Below, one piece after another: positions 25,431 through 33,891 of a DNA stretch of 64,000 nt. The notes beneath the pieces were generated by a model. It was not told the origin of the DNA, searched no databases, and saw only the letters and a list, made by a program, of their open reading frames with translations. The first letter of the stretch is position 1. Every line of letters starts with the position of its first letter. The position numbers and the translations under genes are program-made. The DNA comes from Erythrobacter sp. Lineage in GTDB: Bacteria > Pseudomonadota > Alphaproteobacteria > Sphingomonadales > Sphingomonadaceae. The stretch lies in assembly GCA_027311945.1 (NCBI GenBank), contig DAICXZ010000030.1, forward strand, positions 310,001 to 374,000, read 5' to 3'.

Positions 25431-26530
25431 TGGCGCGCCTCTTTGCTCTCTTCGCTGCCGCTTTCCTGGCGCTGGGTCTTGCCACTCCGGCACAGGCCGA
25501 GCGAGTGCGCGATCTCGGCACGTTCCAGTCGGTGCGTTCCAACCAGTTGACCGGCTACGGTATCGTCGTCGGCCTTGATGGCACGGGCGACGATGGCTTT
25601 GCCTATCTCACTCAGGCCATGCGCGGTGTGTCGGGCCGGTTCGGCCTGCAGCTGCCGCCGGGTGTGAACCCCTCGCTGAAGAACGCGGCGGCGGTGATGA
25701 TCACTGCCGATCTGCCCGCCTTCGCGAAACCGGGCCAGCGCATCGACATCACCGTTTCGACGATCGGCAAGTCCACCAGCCTGCGCGGTGGCGCATTGGT
25801 CATGACCCCGCTTTATGGTGCCGATGGCGAGATTTACGCCATGGCGCAGGGCAATCTCGCCGTGGGCGGCCTCGGCGTGACGGGCGCGGATGGTTCGAGC
25901 CTTACCGTGAACGTGCCGACCGTGGGCCGCATTCCCGATGGGGCCAGCGTCGAACGAGCGGTGGCGAGCGGCTTCAATGTTGATCCGATCCTGCGCTTCA
26001 ACCTGCATCAGGCCGACTTCCTTACCGCTTCGCGCGTGCGCGATGCGATCAACTCGCGCTATCCCGCCATCGCTTCGGTGGAGGATGGCGTGACGCTTGC
26101 GCTGCGCCTGCCCGAGGGTGCCGATGCACGCGCCTCGTTGATGGCCGATATCGAGATGATCCCGATTTCACCCGCCGAAGCAGCGGCGCGGGTGGTGGTC
26201 AACTCACGCACCGGCACGGTGGTGATTTCCTCGGCGGTGCGCCTTGCGCCGGCCGCGATCAGCCATGGTTCGCTGGTGGTGCGGGTGGAGGAAGACCCGA
26301 TGGTGGTCCAGCCTGCTCCCTTCGCCAATGGCCGCACGGCGGTTGAGCCCGACAGCACGATCAGCATCGAGCAGCCGCCCAACCACATCGCCATGTTCGA
26401 TCCGGGCGCTTCGCTCGCCGAGGTGGTCGATGCTCTCAACGCGCTTGGCGCTACGCCGGCCGATCTGGTCGCGATTCTCGAAGCGCTCAAGCAGGCTGGC
26501 TCGCTCAAGGCCGAAATGGTGGTGATCTGA
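25430..26530 (+). CDS. flgI: Flagellar P-ring protein FlgI
   Basis: This 366-residue periplasmic protein has a signal peptide ending AQA near residue 22, followed by RVRDLGTFQSVRSNQLTGYG and VVGLDGTGDD, the usual FlgI opening. It forms the P ring around the rod with help from FlgA (19352-19867). Length is normal and it overlaps flgH and flgJ by single bases. Confidence 0.97.
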   Translation: MARLFALFAAAFLALGLATPAQAERVRDLGTFQSVRSNQLTGYGIVVGLDGTGDDGFAYLTQAMRGVSGRFGLQLPPGVNPSLKNAAAVMITADLPAFAKPGQRIDITVSTIGKSTSLRGGALVMTPLYGADGEIYAMAQGNLAVGGLGVTGADGSSLTVNVPTVGRIPDGASVERAVASGFNVDPILRFNLHQADFLTASRVRDAINSRYPAIASVEDGVTLALRLPEGADARASLMADIEMIPISPAEAAARVVVNSRTGTVVISSAVRLAPAAISHGSLVVRVEEDPMVVQPAPFANGRTAVEPDSTISIEQPPNHIAMFDPGASLAEVVDALNALGATPADLVAILEALKQAGSLKAEMVVI

Positions 26531-26874
26531 TGGACCTCTCGCCCCCAACCGATTTCTCGCTCCCCACGCTGAGGGCGCAGTTCGCCCTGAATCCCTCGGC
26601 CGAGACAACCTCGGCCGATGATGCCGCGCAGTTGCGAGAGGTCGCCGAGGGGTTCGAGGCAGTATTCCTGCGCCACATGCTGGCGACCGCGGCCCAGGCC
26701 GACTTCGGCGGGGAAGACCTGTTCGGTTCATCGGGGGAAGACACCTTCCGCGAGATGCGCGATGCGCGCTTCGCTGAAATTGCGGCCGCTACGGGCACCA
26801 TCGGTCTTGCCACGCAGATCGAAGCCCAGCTGGCGCGCCATCTCAACCCTGATGCCGCAGGCGAGGAGGGCTAA
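26530..26874 (+). CDS. flgJ: Rod-binding protein FlgJ, single-domain form
   Basis: This 114-residue protein is only the N-terminal rod-capping domain: REVAEGFEAVFLRHMLATAA and the GSSGEDTFREMRDARFAEIAA segment. The C-terminal muramidase domain of enterobacterial FlgJ is absent, as in many alphaproteobacteria. The transglycosylase at 17674-18531 probably supplies that activity. Confidence 0.9.
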   Translation: MDLSPPTDFSLPTLRAQFALNPSAETTSADDAAQLREVAEGFEAVFLRHMLATAAQADFGGEDLFGSSGEDTFREMRDARFAEIAAATGTIGLATQIEAQLARHLNPDAAGEEG

Positions 26875-26877
26875 GCC

Positions 26878-28215
26878 ATGGCAGCCGATATGCTCACGGT
26901 CGGTCTTTCGGGCACCAAGGTCGCACGCGGCGCGCTCGAGATCACGGCCAACAACATCGCCAATGCCTCGACCGAGGGCTATGTCCGCCGGTCGGTGCTC
27001 GCCTCGGAGGTTTCGGCCTCGAGCATTGCGATGCGTCCGGGCGATATCTCGCTGTCGGGCGCGCGCATTTCGGCCATCCACCGCAATGCCGACCTGTTCC
27101 GCCAGGCCGAAGTGCGCCGCACATCCAGCGATTCCTCGCGTGCTGCTGCCGAGCTTAACGGGCTGGAAAATATCGAGAGCGCCGTGGAAGGCGCGCGGGT
27201 TTACGACCTTCTGGTCGACTTCGAGGCATCGCTCAGTGAGCTTGCTTCCGATCCCACCGATCCGTCGCTGCGCGCAGCGGTGATATCGGCTGCCAGCAAT
27301 GTGGCGGGCAGCTTCCGTATCGCCGACGACAGTCTCGATGCCGCGGCCAAGGGCCTGCAATTCGAGGCCGAGGGCGAGGTCGAGGAAGTCAACATCATGA
27401 CCGGCGAGCTGGCGCGCATCAACCTGCGCATCGGTCGCACCGGCGAAGGCACCAGCGAGCGGGCAACGCTGCTCGACCAGCGCGATGGCCTACTGGAAAA
27501 GCTCTCGCAAAAGGTGGACTTGCAGACCTCGTTCAACGCCATCGGTCAGGTCGAAGTTCGCGCAGGCGGCGCTGCGGGAGAGCTGATCGTTGACGGCGGC
27601 AGTTCCACGGCGCTCGGCGTGACCACAGCTGCCGACGGGACACTGACCTTCGATGTCGGCGGCACCGCCGTTTTGCTGGGGGGCGGTTCACTGGCGGGCA
27701 AGGAGCTGGCTCTGGAGGCGATGGCCGATACGCGCTCTAGCCTCGATACGCTCGCGAACGACATCATGAGCACGGTGAATACAGCCCAGGGCAACGGCGC
27801 AGCACTGGATGGAACGACCGGCCAGCCTTTGTTTGCGGGCACCGGTGCTGGCGATATGCAGCTCGCCTTCACCAATGGTGATGGGCTTGCCACGGCTCCA
27901 GCCGGTTCGCCAGCAGGCAGCACCAATGCAGGCAATCTTGCGGCGCTGCGCACGGCCATGGAAACCAATGGCCATGCGCAGGATGTAAGCAACCTCGTCT
28001 TTTCGGTTTCCGCCCAGGTTGCAGGCAAGAAGGTGACCAGCGAGGCGCTTGATGCGATCGCTGCGTCTTCCCGCATCGCGCTCGATCAGCAGAGCGGGGT
28101 CGACCTCGATCAGGAAGCCGCCAATCTCGTGCGCTACCAGCAGGCGTTTCAGGCCTCTAGCAGGGTGATGCAGGTGGCCTCCGATATCTTCGATACCTTG
28201 CTGGAGCTTCGCTGA
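26878..28215 (+). CDS. flgK: Hook-filament junction protein FlgK
   Basis: This 445-residue protein begins with LTVGLSGTKVARGALEITANNIANASTEGYVRR and ends with LVRYQQAFQASSRVMQVASDIFDTLLELR, the D0 segments of FlgK. The middle is shorter than in enterobacteria but still contains the D1 helices (LFRQAEVRRTSSDSSRAAAE). The flgL start overlaps its stop. Confidence 0.95.
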   Translation: MAADMLTVGLSGTKVARGALEITANNIANASTEGYVRRSVLASEVSASSIAMRPGDISLSGARISAIHRNADLFRQAEVRRTSSDSSRAAAELNGLENIESAVEGARVYDLLVDFEASLSELASDPTDPSLRAAVISAASNVAGSFRIADDSLDAAAKGLQFEAEGEVEEVNIMTGELARINLRIGRTGEGTSERATLLDQRDGLLEKLSQKVDLQTSFNAIGQVEVRAGGAAGELIVDGGSSTALGVTTAADGTLTFDVGGTAVLLGGGSLAGKELALEAMADTRSSLDTLANDIMSTVNTAQGNGAALDGTTGQPLFAGTGAGDMQLAFTNGDGLATAPAGSPAGSTNAGNLAALRTAMETNGHAQDVSNLVFSVSAQVAGKKVTSEALDAIAASSRIALDQQSGVDLDQEAANLVRYQQAFQASSRVMQVASDIFDTLLELR

Positions 28216-29126
28216 TGGTTACCGTGAGTACCTCCGCCTTTTACGAGCGCGCTAACCAGCAGCTCTCGTCACTGCGCAAGCAGGCCGAAGATTTGCAAGT
28301 GCAGGTCGGTTCGGGTGAGCGCCTGACCCGTTCGTCGGAAGACCCGCTGGCGGCAGCCAAACTGCGGAGCCTCTCGCGGCGCGAGCGGCTGACCGAGATC
28401 GACCAGCGCAATTCCGATCGTGCCAAGACCAGCCTCAGCCTTGCCGACTCGGCGCTCAGCTCGATCACCAGTTCGATCGTGCGCGCGCGCGACCTTGCAC
28501 TGCAAGCCGCTTCAACTACGCTCACCGACGAGAACCGCAAGGCGATCGCCACGGAAATCGAGGAGTTGCGCGGCAATCTCATCGCCCTTGGCAATACCGT
28601 CGATGGCGAGGGCGAGAGCCTCTTCGGCGGCGCCATTTCAGGGCCAGCCTATGTCGAGACCGCAGGCGTTGTGTCCTATGTCGGCAGCGCCAATGCCCAG
28701 GTGACAGAGCTTGGCGATGGGCAGACTGTCGAACGGTCGCTTGTCGGTCCTGACGTTTTCTCGTTCAACGGCCCCTCGGGCGCGACTGACCTGTTTGCTG
28801 TGCTGGGAACCCTCGCTGCGGCGCTCAATGCAGGTGGTGCAGGCGCGGTGACGGCCGCTGACGATGCGCTGGCCGCGCTTGACCCCGGGCTTCAGAAAGC
28901 GACCACCGCGCAGACGGTGATCGGCACGCGCATGGCCTGGGTCGAAACCATGGACGACCGCCGCACGGTGTCGGAAGAAATGATTGCCCAGGATCGCGAG
29001 ACCGTGGGCGGGGCTGACTTCGCCACCACCTACACGCGGCTGCAGGAAATGTTGACAGTTCTGGAGGCGAGCCAGGCCAGCTTCGTGAAGCTGAGCGGCC
29101 TCTCGCTGTTCGACCAGCTGCGCTGA
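28215..29126 (+). CDS. flgL: Hook-filament junction protein FlgL
   Basis: This 303-residue flagellin-like protein has the N-terminal helix ANQQLSSLRKQAEDLQVQVGSGERLTRSSEDPLAA and a matching C-terminal helix ending SFVKLSGLSLFDQLR. Position after flgK and size agree with FlgL (HAP3), which links hook and filament. Confidence 0.93.
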   Translation: MVTVSTSAFYERANQQLSSLRKQAEDLQVQVGSGERLTRSSEDPLAAAKLRSLSRRERLTEIDQRNSDRAKTSLSLADSALSSITSSIVRARDLALQAASTTLTDENRKAIATEIEELRGNLIALGNTVDGEGESLFGGAISGPAYVETAGVVSYVGSANAQVTELGDGQTVERSLVGPDVFSFNGPSGATDLFAVLGTLAAALNAGGAGAVTAADDALAALDPGLQKATTAQTVIGTRMAWVETMDDRRTVSEEMIAQDRETVGGADFATTYTRLQEMLTVLEASQASFVKLSGLSLFDQLR

Positions 29127-29160
29127 CACCAAGAGTTCGGGGACAAAGGGAACCTACGAC

Positions 29161-30024
29161 ATGAATGCAGGTATCGGGATCGCTGTGCTGCTGGGCTGCG
29201 TCTTCGGCGGGTTTATCCTCGCCGGCGGCTCAATGGGCCCGGTGCTGCACGCCCTGCCGTTCGAGGGGCTGATGATCATAGGCGCCGCCGTCGGCGCGCT
29301 CATCATCGGCAACTCCATGCACGAGGTGAAGGCCGTCGCGGGATCATTCTCCAAAGTTTTCAAAGGTCCGCGCCACACCAAGAAGGACCATATCGACGCT
29401 ATCGCACTCACCAGCAAGCTGATGAAGATGCTGAAGACCGAAGGTCCGGTGGCGCTCGAAAGCCACGTCAACGATCCGTCGAGCAGCACGATCTTTGCCG
29501 AGTATCCGGCAATCCTTGCCAACGAACCGCTCACCGGCCTTATCTGCGACACTCTGACGCTGATCGTCGTATCCTCGGGCACGCTCGACGTGAACGCGGT
29601 GGAAGACGTGATGGATAACGCCATGAAGAACACGTTCCACGAGATGAGCGAGCCGCAGCACAACCTGCAGACGACGGCCGACGCGCTTCCCGCGCTGGGG
29701 ATCGTCGCGGCCGTGCTCGGCATCGTGAAGACCATGGGCGCAATCAATGAACCGCCGGAGATCCTTGGCGGCATGATCGGCTCGGCGCTGGTCGGCACCT
29801 TCCTGGGCGTGTTTCTCGCCTATGGTCTGGTTGGCCCGATGGCGAGCCGCCTCAAGCAGGTGATCGAAGCCGATCAGCAGATCTTCCAGGCGGTCAAGCA
29901 GGTCATCATCGCCAGCCTCAACGGGCACCCGCAGCCGCTGGTGGTGGAAAGCGCGCGCTCGGGTCTTGGACACGACTTCCGTCCCGGCCTTAGCGAACTG
30001 CTCGACGCTCTGAGGGGCAGATAA
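29161..30024 (+). CDS. motA: Flagellar motor stator protein MotA
   Basis: This 287-residue inner-membrane protein has four predicted helices: IGIAVLLGCVFGGFILAGG, FEGLMIIGAAVGALIIGN, LGIVAAVLGIVKTMGAI and IGSALVGTFLGVFLAYGLV. The large cytoplasmic loop between helices 2 and 3 would contact FliG. It is followed directly by motB, so they form the stator pair. Confidence 0.96.
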   Translation: MNAGIGIAVLLGCVFGGFILAGGSMGPVLHALPFEGLMIIGAAVGALIIGNSMHEVKAVAGSFSKVFKGPRHTKKDHIDAIALTSKLMKMLKTEGPVALESHVNDPSSSTIFAEYPAILANEPLTGLICDTLTLIVVSSGTLDVNAVEDVMDNAMKNTFHEMSEPQHNLQTTADALPALGIVAAVLGIVKTMGAINEPPEILGGMIGSALVGTFLGVFLAYGLVGPMASRLKQVIEADQQIFQAVKQVIIASLNGHPQPLVVESARSGLGHDFRPGLSELLDALRGR

Positions 30025-30025
30025 G

Positions 30026-30862
30026 ATGGCGCGCGGCAAGGCCGAGGAACCGGTCCGCCCAATCATCGTCAAAAAGGTGACGGTGGTCGAGGGCGGCCAT
30101 CACGGCGGTGCATGGAAGGTGGCCTATGCCGACTTCGTGACCGCGATGATGGCGTTCTTCCTGATGCTGTGGCTGCTCGGCGCGACGACCGAGGAGCAGC
30201 GCAAGGGCATTGCCGATTACTTCACTCCGACGCTCGTCAACTATCGCGAGAAGTCGGCCGGCTCGGACGGCTTGATGGGCGGCGAATCGCTGACCTCGGT
30301 CGATAACTATCCCCACCGCGCCGGGCAGACCGGCACCAAGTCGCTGACCATTCCGCGCGACGCTACGGGCGGCCCGAAGGAGGGTGCGGCGGCGGCCAAG
30401 AACACCGCCAGCGCCATGCGTGCCCAGCTTGAGGAAAAGCTGGCCGAGCAGGCCAATGCCCGCCGCCTGCTCAAGCAGGTGCGCATGGTCGATACGACCG
30501 AGGGCGTACGGATAGACTTGGTCGACGATGCCGACTTCTCGATGTTCTCGCTCGGCACCACGGTGCTTAGCCCCGATGCGCGCATGCTGATCGACGCCCT
30601 GGGCGATGTCGTTGCGGGCAGCAGCGGCGAGCTTGTGGTGCGCGGGCATACCGATTCTCTGGCGTTCCGCGACAGTCGGCAGGTCAACAACTGGACGCTG
30701 TCGGCTGGCCGCGCCGAGGCGACCCGGCAGGCCCTGCTGCGTGAGGGCGTGCCGCAGGGGCGGTTCCGCCGCATCGAAGGCGTGGCCGATCGCGAGCCGC
30801 TGATCGCCGACGACAAGACCGATCCGCGCAACCGGCGCATTTCGATCACCGTGGCGGACTAA
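30026..30862 (+). CDS. motB: Flagellar motor stator protein MotB
   Basis: This 278-residue protein has one N-terminal helix, YADFVTAMMAFFLMLWLLG, with the proton-binding aspartate near residue 35, and a C-terminal OmpA-like domain (VVRGHTDSLAF, NRRISITV) that anchors the stator to peptidoglycan. The start lies 1 bp after the motA stop. It ends the flgB-motB run; no T-rich hairpin follows it closely. Confidence 0.96.
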   Translation: MARGKAEEPVRPIIVKKVTVVEGGHHGGAWKVAYADFVTAMMAFFLMLWLLGATTEEQRKGIADYFTPTLVNYREKSAGSDGLMGGESLTSVDNYPHRAGQTGTKSLTIPRDATGGPKEGAAAAKNTASAMRAQLEEKLAEQANARRLLKQVRMVDTTEGVRIDLVDDADFSMFSLGTTVLSPDARMLIDALGDVVAGSSGELVVRGHTDSLAFRDSRQVNNWTLSAGRAEATRQALLREGVPQGRFRRIEGVADREPLIADDKTDPRNRRISITVAD

Positions 30863-31471
30863 ACCCCGCGCGTCGCTTTGACTGCGGGTCTTATCGCCTG
30901 CATCCTCCCGAAGTGAACAGACCAACGTCTGCTAGCTGCGCTTCGCATCGTGCGGGGCGCAGCAGCTGCTGTCTTCGATACGGCTAAGGCCCACAGCCAA
31001 TAAACACCGCCTGCAGTGCGCGGCGCAGCGTGAATGAGGTGTGCAAGGCGCGCTTGGGGAGAAGGGTCTGTCCTCTTCCTGGCAAGCGGGGCGGAGCCAT
31101 GGCTGGCGTTGAACAGCCCGTGCACGAGCGGACCGGGACGAAGCTGAACCACAAGGTCCTACCCGAGCGTGGAGGTTCGACCACTAGCCGTCTGCGAGCC
31201 GCTGTTAGGCGCGGCGACCTGTCCAAGACGCAGACGACTTTCGATAGGGCTGAGCAGATCGTTTCAAGCGGAGCTCAAGCGAGCACGCGCGCCTTGCCCA
31301 CATCAAAACGAAAGTGCAGGGGCCTGGCCTTGTGCTGCCGCTCTTTGCCTGCACCCCGTACCATTGTTCTCTCCGCTCGGCGGACGTGGGTAGAGGGCTT
31401 TGGCGGGGCGTCTTGGGTGAACTGGAAGGCCCGGGCCGGAACCCGCTTGGGAATGGCCGCCTTTCGCCAGC
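30863..31471. other. Long spacer between motB and flagellin 1, no gene recognised
   Basis: About 610 bp before the flagellin terminator contain open frames on both strands, but none has a ribosome site, a recognisable domain or normal composition. The predicted peptides are rich in Arg, Pro and Ser and look like by-products of high GC. A stretch around 31020-31200 is open in several frames at once, which is more typical of a repeat or structured non-coding region than of a gene. I cannot assign a function. Confidence 0.5.
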
Positions 31472-31508
31472 AAAAAAAGCCCCGACATCCACAGTGGGAT
31501 GCCGGGGC
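31472..31508 (-). terminator. Intrinsic terminator of flagellin 1
   Basis: On the minus strand a 12-bp GC-rich stem (31508-31497 with 31490-31479, one mismatch) is followed by seven T residues (31478-31472), 45 bp after the flagellin stop. The arm GCCCCGGCATCC is nearly identical to that of the flagellin 2 terminator. Confidence 0.92.
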
Positions 31509-31552
31509 CTTGAGTCACTCCGCCCTTGGCTGGCGGGGTGAAGCTTTCGGTC

Positions 31553-32377
31553 TTAACGCAGCAGCGAGAGGACGTTCTGCTGGGCCTGGTTGGCCTGTGC
31601 CAGCATCGCTGTGGAGGCCTGGCTGAGGATCTGAGCCTTGGCGAGCTTGGTCGTTTCGGCCGAATAGTCGGCGTCTTCGATGCGGCTGCGCGCTTCGGAC
31701 AGGTTGGTGATGTTGTCGTTGAGGTTGTTGATCGCGCTCTCGAGACGGTTCTGCCCGGCACCGAGCCCGGCGCGGGTGGAGTTGATCGAGGTCAGCGCAG
31801 CATCGACGTTGTTGATCGTCGTGCCGGCCAGCGCTGTGGTGCTCACGTCGAGCGCCGAGGCGTCGATCAGCGCGCCGTCGATACCGTTCGAAGTCAGCGT
31901 GATCTTTTCGCCCGCATTGGCGCCAGTCTGGATGTCGAAGGTGAGGTCAGTGCTCGATACCTTCGAGAACAGGTTATTGCCGTTGAAGCTGGTGGTGGTC
32001 AGCACGTCGTCGATCTGCTGGGTAAGCGCAGAGACTTCCGACTGCATCGCGTCACGGTCCGACTGCTGGTAGGTGCCCGAAGCTGACTGGATGGCCAGCT
32101 CGCGAACGCGCTGCAGCATGTTGGTGACTTCGTTGAGACTGCCTTCAGCGGTCTGGGCGAGCGAAATGCCGTCGTTGGCGTTGCGAATGCCCTGGCTCAT
32201 GCCGCGCACCTGCGAGGTCATTGTAGTGGTAATGGCGAGGCCGGCGGCGTCGTCCTTGGCCGAGTTGATGCGCTTGCCGGTCGACAGGCGCTCCATCGCA
32301 CTGCCCAGCATCTTGCTGGCCGAGGTTGAAGCATTGCTCGCCCGGATAGCGGCGATATTGGTGTTGATGACGTTCAT
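31553..32377 (-). CDS. fliC: Flagellin 1
   Basis: This 274-residue filament protein has the standard D0/D1 ends: [36 protein letters not shown] and the C-terminal [21 protein letters not shown] with closing QQNVLSLLR. The variable outer domains are reduced to about 70 residues in the middle, so the filament is smooth and thin. ATG 32377 has a GGAGAT ribosome site; the longer frame to 32485 is promoter DNA. It is a tandem paralogue of flagellin 2, same length and mostly identical at both ends. A weak sigma-54 promoter and a strong paired palindrome lie upstream. Confidence 0.96.
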   Translation of the reverse strand: MNVINTNIAAIRASNASTSASKMLGSAMERLSTGKRINSAKDDAAGLAITTTMTSQVRGMSQGIRNANDGISLAQTAEGSLNEVTNMLQRVRELAIQSASGTYQQSDRDAMQSEVSALTQQIDDVLTTTSFNGNNLFSKVSSTDLTFDIQTGANAGEKITLTSNGIDGALIDASALDVSTTALAGTTINNVDAALTSINSTRAGLGAGQNRLESAINNLNDNITNLSEARSRIEDADYSAETTKLAKAQILSQASTAMLAQANQAQQNVLSLLR

Positions 32378-32428
32378 GACTGATCTCCGCAAATCTTGTG
32401 TCGATTTCGCCGCCCCAACTTTTCCACG

Positions 32429-32443
32429 GCAGCTTGTTAACCA
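32429..32443 (-). promoter_or_regulatory. Candidate sigma-54 promoter of flagellin 1
   Basis: Read on the minus strand: TGGTTAACAAGCTGC. GG and GC are ten bases apart, as sigma-54 requires, about 52 bp before the start codon. Only the core dinucleotides match well, so the support comes from spacing, position and the enhancer pair upstream. Confidence 0.55.
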
Positions 32444-32580
32444 GACCGGCATTTCGAGGCGGAGTTTAAGAGCTGTCAGACCCACCAGGGGCCAAGAATC
32501 GACAAGTCCCTAAATTGCCAAGAATATTTTTCGCAATCACGCCTAAGATTAGGAATTAAAACGATTTTTCTGGCATAAAT

Positions 32581-32620
32581 GCGGCAAAATCTTGCCGTCT
32601 GGGCGGCAAGATTTTGCCGC
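32581..32620. promoter_or_regulatory. Paired FlbD-type enhancer palindromes forming a perfect 17-bp inverted repeat
   Basis: Arms 32581-32597 and 32604-32620 are perfect reverse complements around TCTGGG. Each arm contains its own palindrome, CGGCAAAATCTTGCCG (32582) and CGGCAAGATTTTGCCG (32604), that fits CGGC(A/G)AN4TTGCCG, 22 bp apart. The pair lies about 140 bp upstream of the candidate sigma-54 promoter of flagellin 1. It has no T tract, and the two-site layout fits activator binding better than termination. Confidence 0.7.
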
Positions 32621-32781
32621 CTTTTGCCGCTTTGGCGGGCAGCCATTTTTTTGTGCCTGCGGGTTAATTTCTGCGCTTCTATGCAGTCACCCACAGACGC
32701 GGGATCATCGCGATGTAAGAGCTGCCTTATATTTGGGGTGGCATGGAAAGGACCCGAACCAATCCCTTTCTCCAACGCAAA

Positions 32782-32813
32782 GGGCCCCGGCATCCAGATG
32801 GATACCGGGGCCC
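32782..32813 (-). terminator. Intrinsic terminator of flagellin 2
   Basis: A 14-bp GC-rich stem (32782-32795 with 32800-32813, one mismatch) with a 4-base loop lies 38 bp after the flagellin 2 stop. The T tract on the minus strand is short (TTTGCGTT). Its sequence is closely related to the flagellin 1 terminator. Confidence 0.85.
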
Positions 32814-32850
32814 CGTTGGGGCGCCGTTTGCGGAACGGCGGTGGAAAGTC

Positions 32851-33675
32851 TTAGCGCAGCAGCGACAAGACGTTCTGCTGGCTCTGGTTGGCCTGGGCCA
32901 GCATCGCGGTCGAGGCCTGGCTCAGGATCTGCGACTTGGCGAGCTTGGTCGTTTCGGCCGAGTAATCGGCGTCTTCGATGCGGCTGCGCGCTTCCGACAG
33001 GTTGGTGATGTTGTCGTTGAGGTTGTTGATGGCGCTCTCAAGACGGTTCTGGCCGGCACCCAGCGAAGCGCGGGTGGCGTTCACCGAAGCAAGAGCATCG
33101 TCAACGTTGCCCATCGTCGTGGCAGCGTTGGCGGAGGACGTCACGTCGAGCGCCGAAGCGTCGATCTTCGTGCCGTCGATGCCCTTCGAGGTCAGCGTCA
33201 CGGTCTCGCCCGAGTTCGCACCGGTCTGGATCGAGAAGGTCACGTCGGTGCCCGAGGTCTTCGAGAACAGCGCGTTGCCGTTGAACTTGGTGTCGGTGAG
33301 GGCAGAGTCGATCTGCGAGGTCAGCGCGGTGACTTCCGCCTGCATCGCGTCACGGTCCGACTGCTGGTAGGTGCCCGAAGCCGACTGCACGGCCAGCTCG
33401 CGAACACGCTGCAGCATGTTGGTGACTTCGTTGAGGCCACCTTCAGCCGTCTGGGCGAGCGAAATGCCGTCGTTGGCGTTGCGGATGCCCTGGCTCATGC
33501 CGCGCACCTGCGAGGTCATGGTCGTGGCAATCGCGAGGCCGGCGGCGTCGTCCTTGGCGGAGTTGATGCGCTTGCCGGTCGACAGACGCTCCATCGAGCT
33601 GCCCAGCATCTTGCTGGCCGCGGTCGAGGCGTTGGTGGCGCGGATCGCGCCGATATTGGTGTTGATGACGTTCAT
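32851..33675 (-). CDS. fliC: Flagellin 2
   Basis: This 274-residue flagellin begins [17 protein letters not shown] and ends [10 protein letters not shown]. It is largely identical to flagellin 1 in D0/D1 and differs mainly in the central segment (TSLKGIDG-like region near residues 140-200). ATG 33675 follows a GGAG ribosome site; the long frame upstream to 34896 is antisense to flbD and is not coding. It is divergent from flbD. Two copies with equal length point to a tandem duplication, which may allow mixed filaments. Confidence 0.96.
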   Translation of the reverse strand: MNVINTNIGAIRATNASTAASKMLGSSMERLSTGKRINSAKDDAAGLAIATTMTSQVRGMSQGIRNANDGISLAQTAEGGLNEVTNMLQRVRELAVQSASGTYQQSDRDAMQAEVTALTSQIDSALTDTKFNGNALFSKTSGTDVTFSIQTGANSGETVTLTSKGIDGTKIDASALDVTSSANAATTMGNVDDALASVNATRASLGAGQNRLESAINNLNDNITNLSEARSRIEDADYSAETTKLAKSQILSQASTAMLAQANQSQQNVLSLLR

Positions 33676-33731
33676 TTGAGGTTCTCCGGTAGGTATGAAC
33701 TCATGTGCCGCCCCGACGATCTGCGCGGCAG

Positions 33732-33745
33732 GCAAAGCACAGACC
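33732..33745 (-). promoter_or_regulatory. Candidate sigma-54 promoter of flagellin 2
   Basis: Read on the minus strand: GGTCTGTGCTTTGC, with GG and GC ten bases apart and a good -12 element (TTTGC), about 57 bp before the start codon. The distance is close to that at flagellin 1. Confidence 0.6.
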
Positions 33746-33791
33746 GGCGCGATTCTGCCGTTTTTAAGCGGCGACCGGCAGACCGGTGCCG
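33745..33791. promoter_or_regulatory. Weaker candidate enhancer pair between flagellin 2 and flbD
   Basis: CGGCGCGATTCTGCCG (33745) and CGGCAGACCGGTGCCG (33776) keep the CGGC-N8-GCCG outer halves, 31 bp or three turns apart, but lose the inner A and TT bases. The first touches the -24 element of the flagellin 2 promoter. They could also mediate feedback on flbD. Confidence 0.35.
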
Positions 33792-33891
33792 CCGACATAT
33801 AGGTATTACTACGTGGTCTTAAGTAACGCGTATTTGGACGTCCGCCGGGCAAACGGCGACTGGACGGGATGGTTAATGCGTTGGGGGTTTC

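Noticed and set aside
30859-31626. Open frames on both strands in the motB-flagellin spacer as possible small genes
   Set aside because: No ribosome site, no domain, several frames open at once and the plus frame runs through the flagellin terminator.
32581-32620. Inverted repeat read as an intrinsic terminator of flagellin 2
   Set aside because: A better terminator already lies at 32782-32813, there is no T tract, and each arm matches the enhancer pattern seen at flgB.
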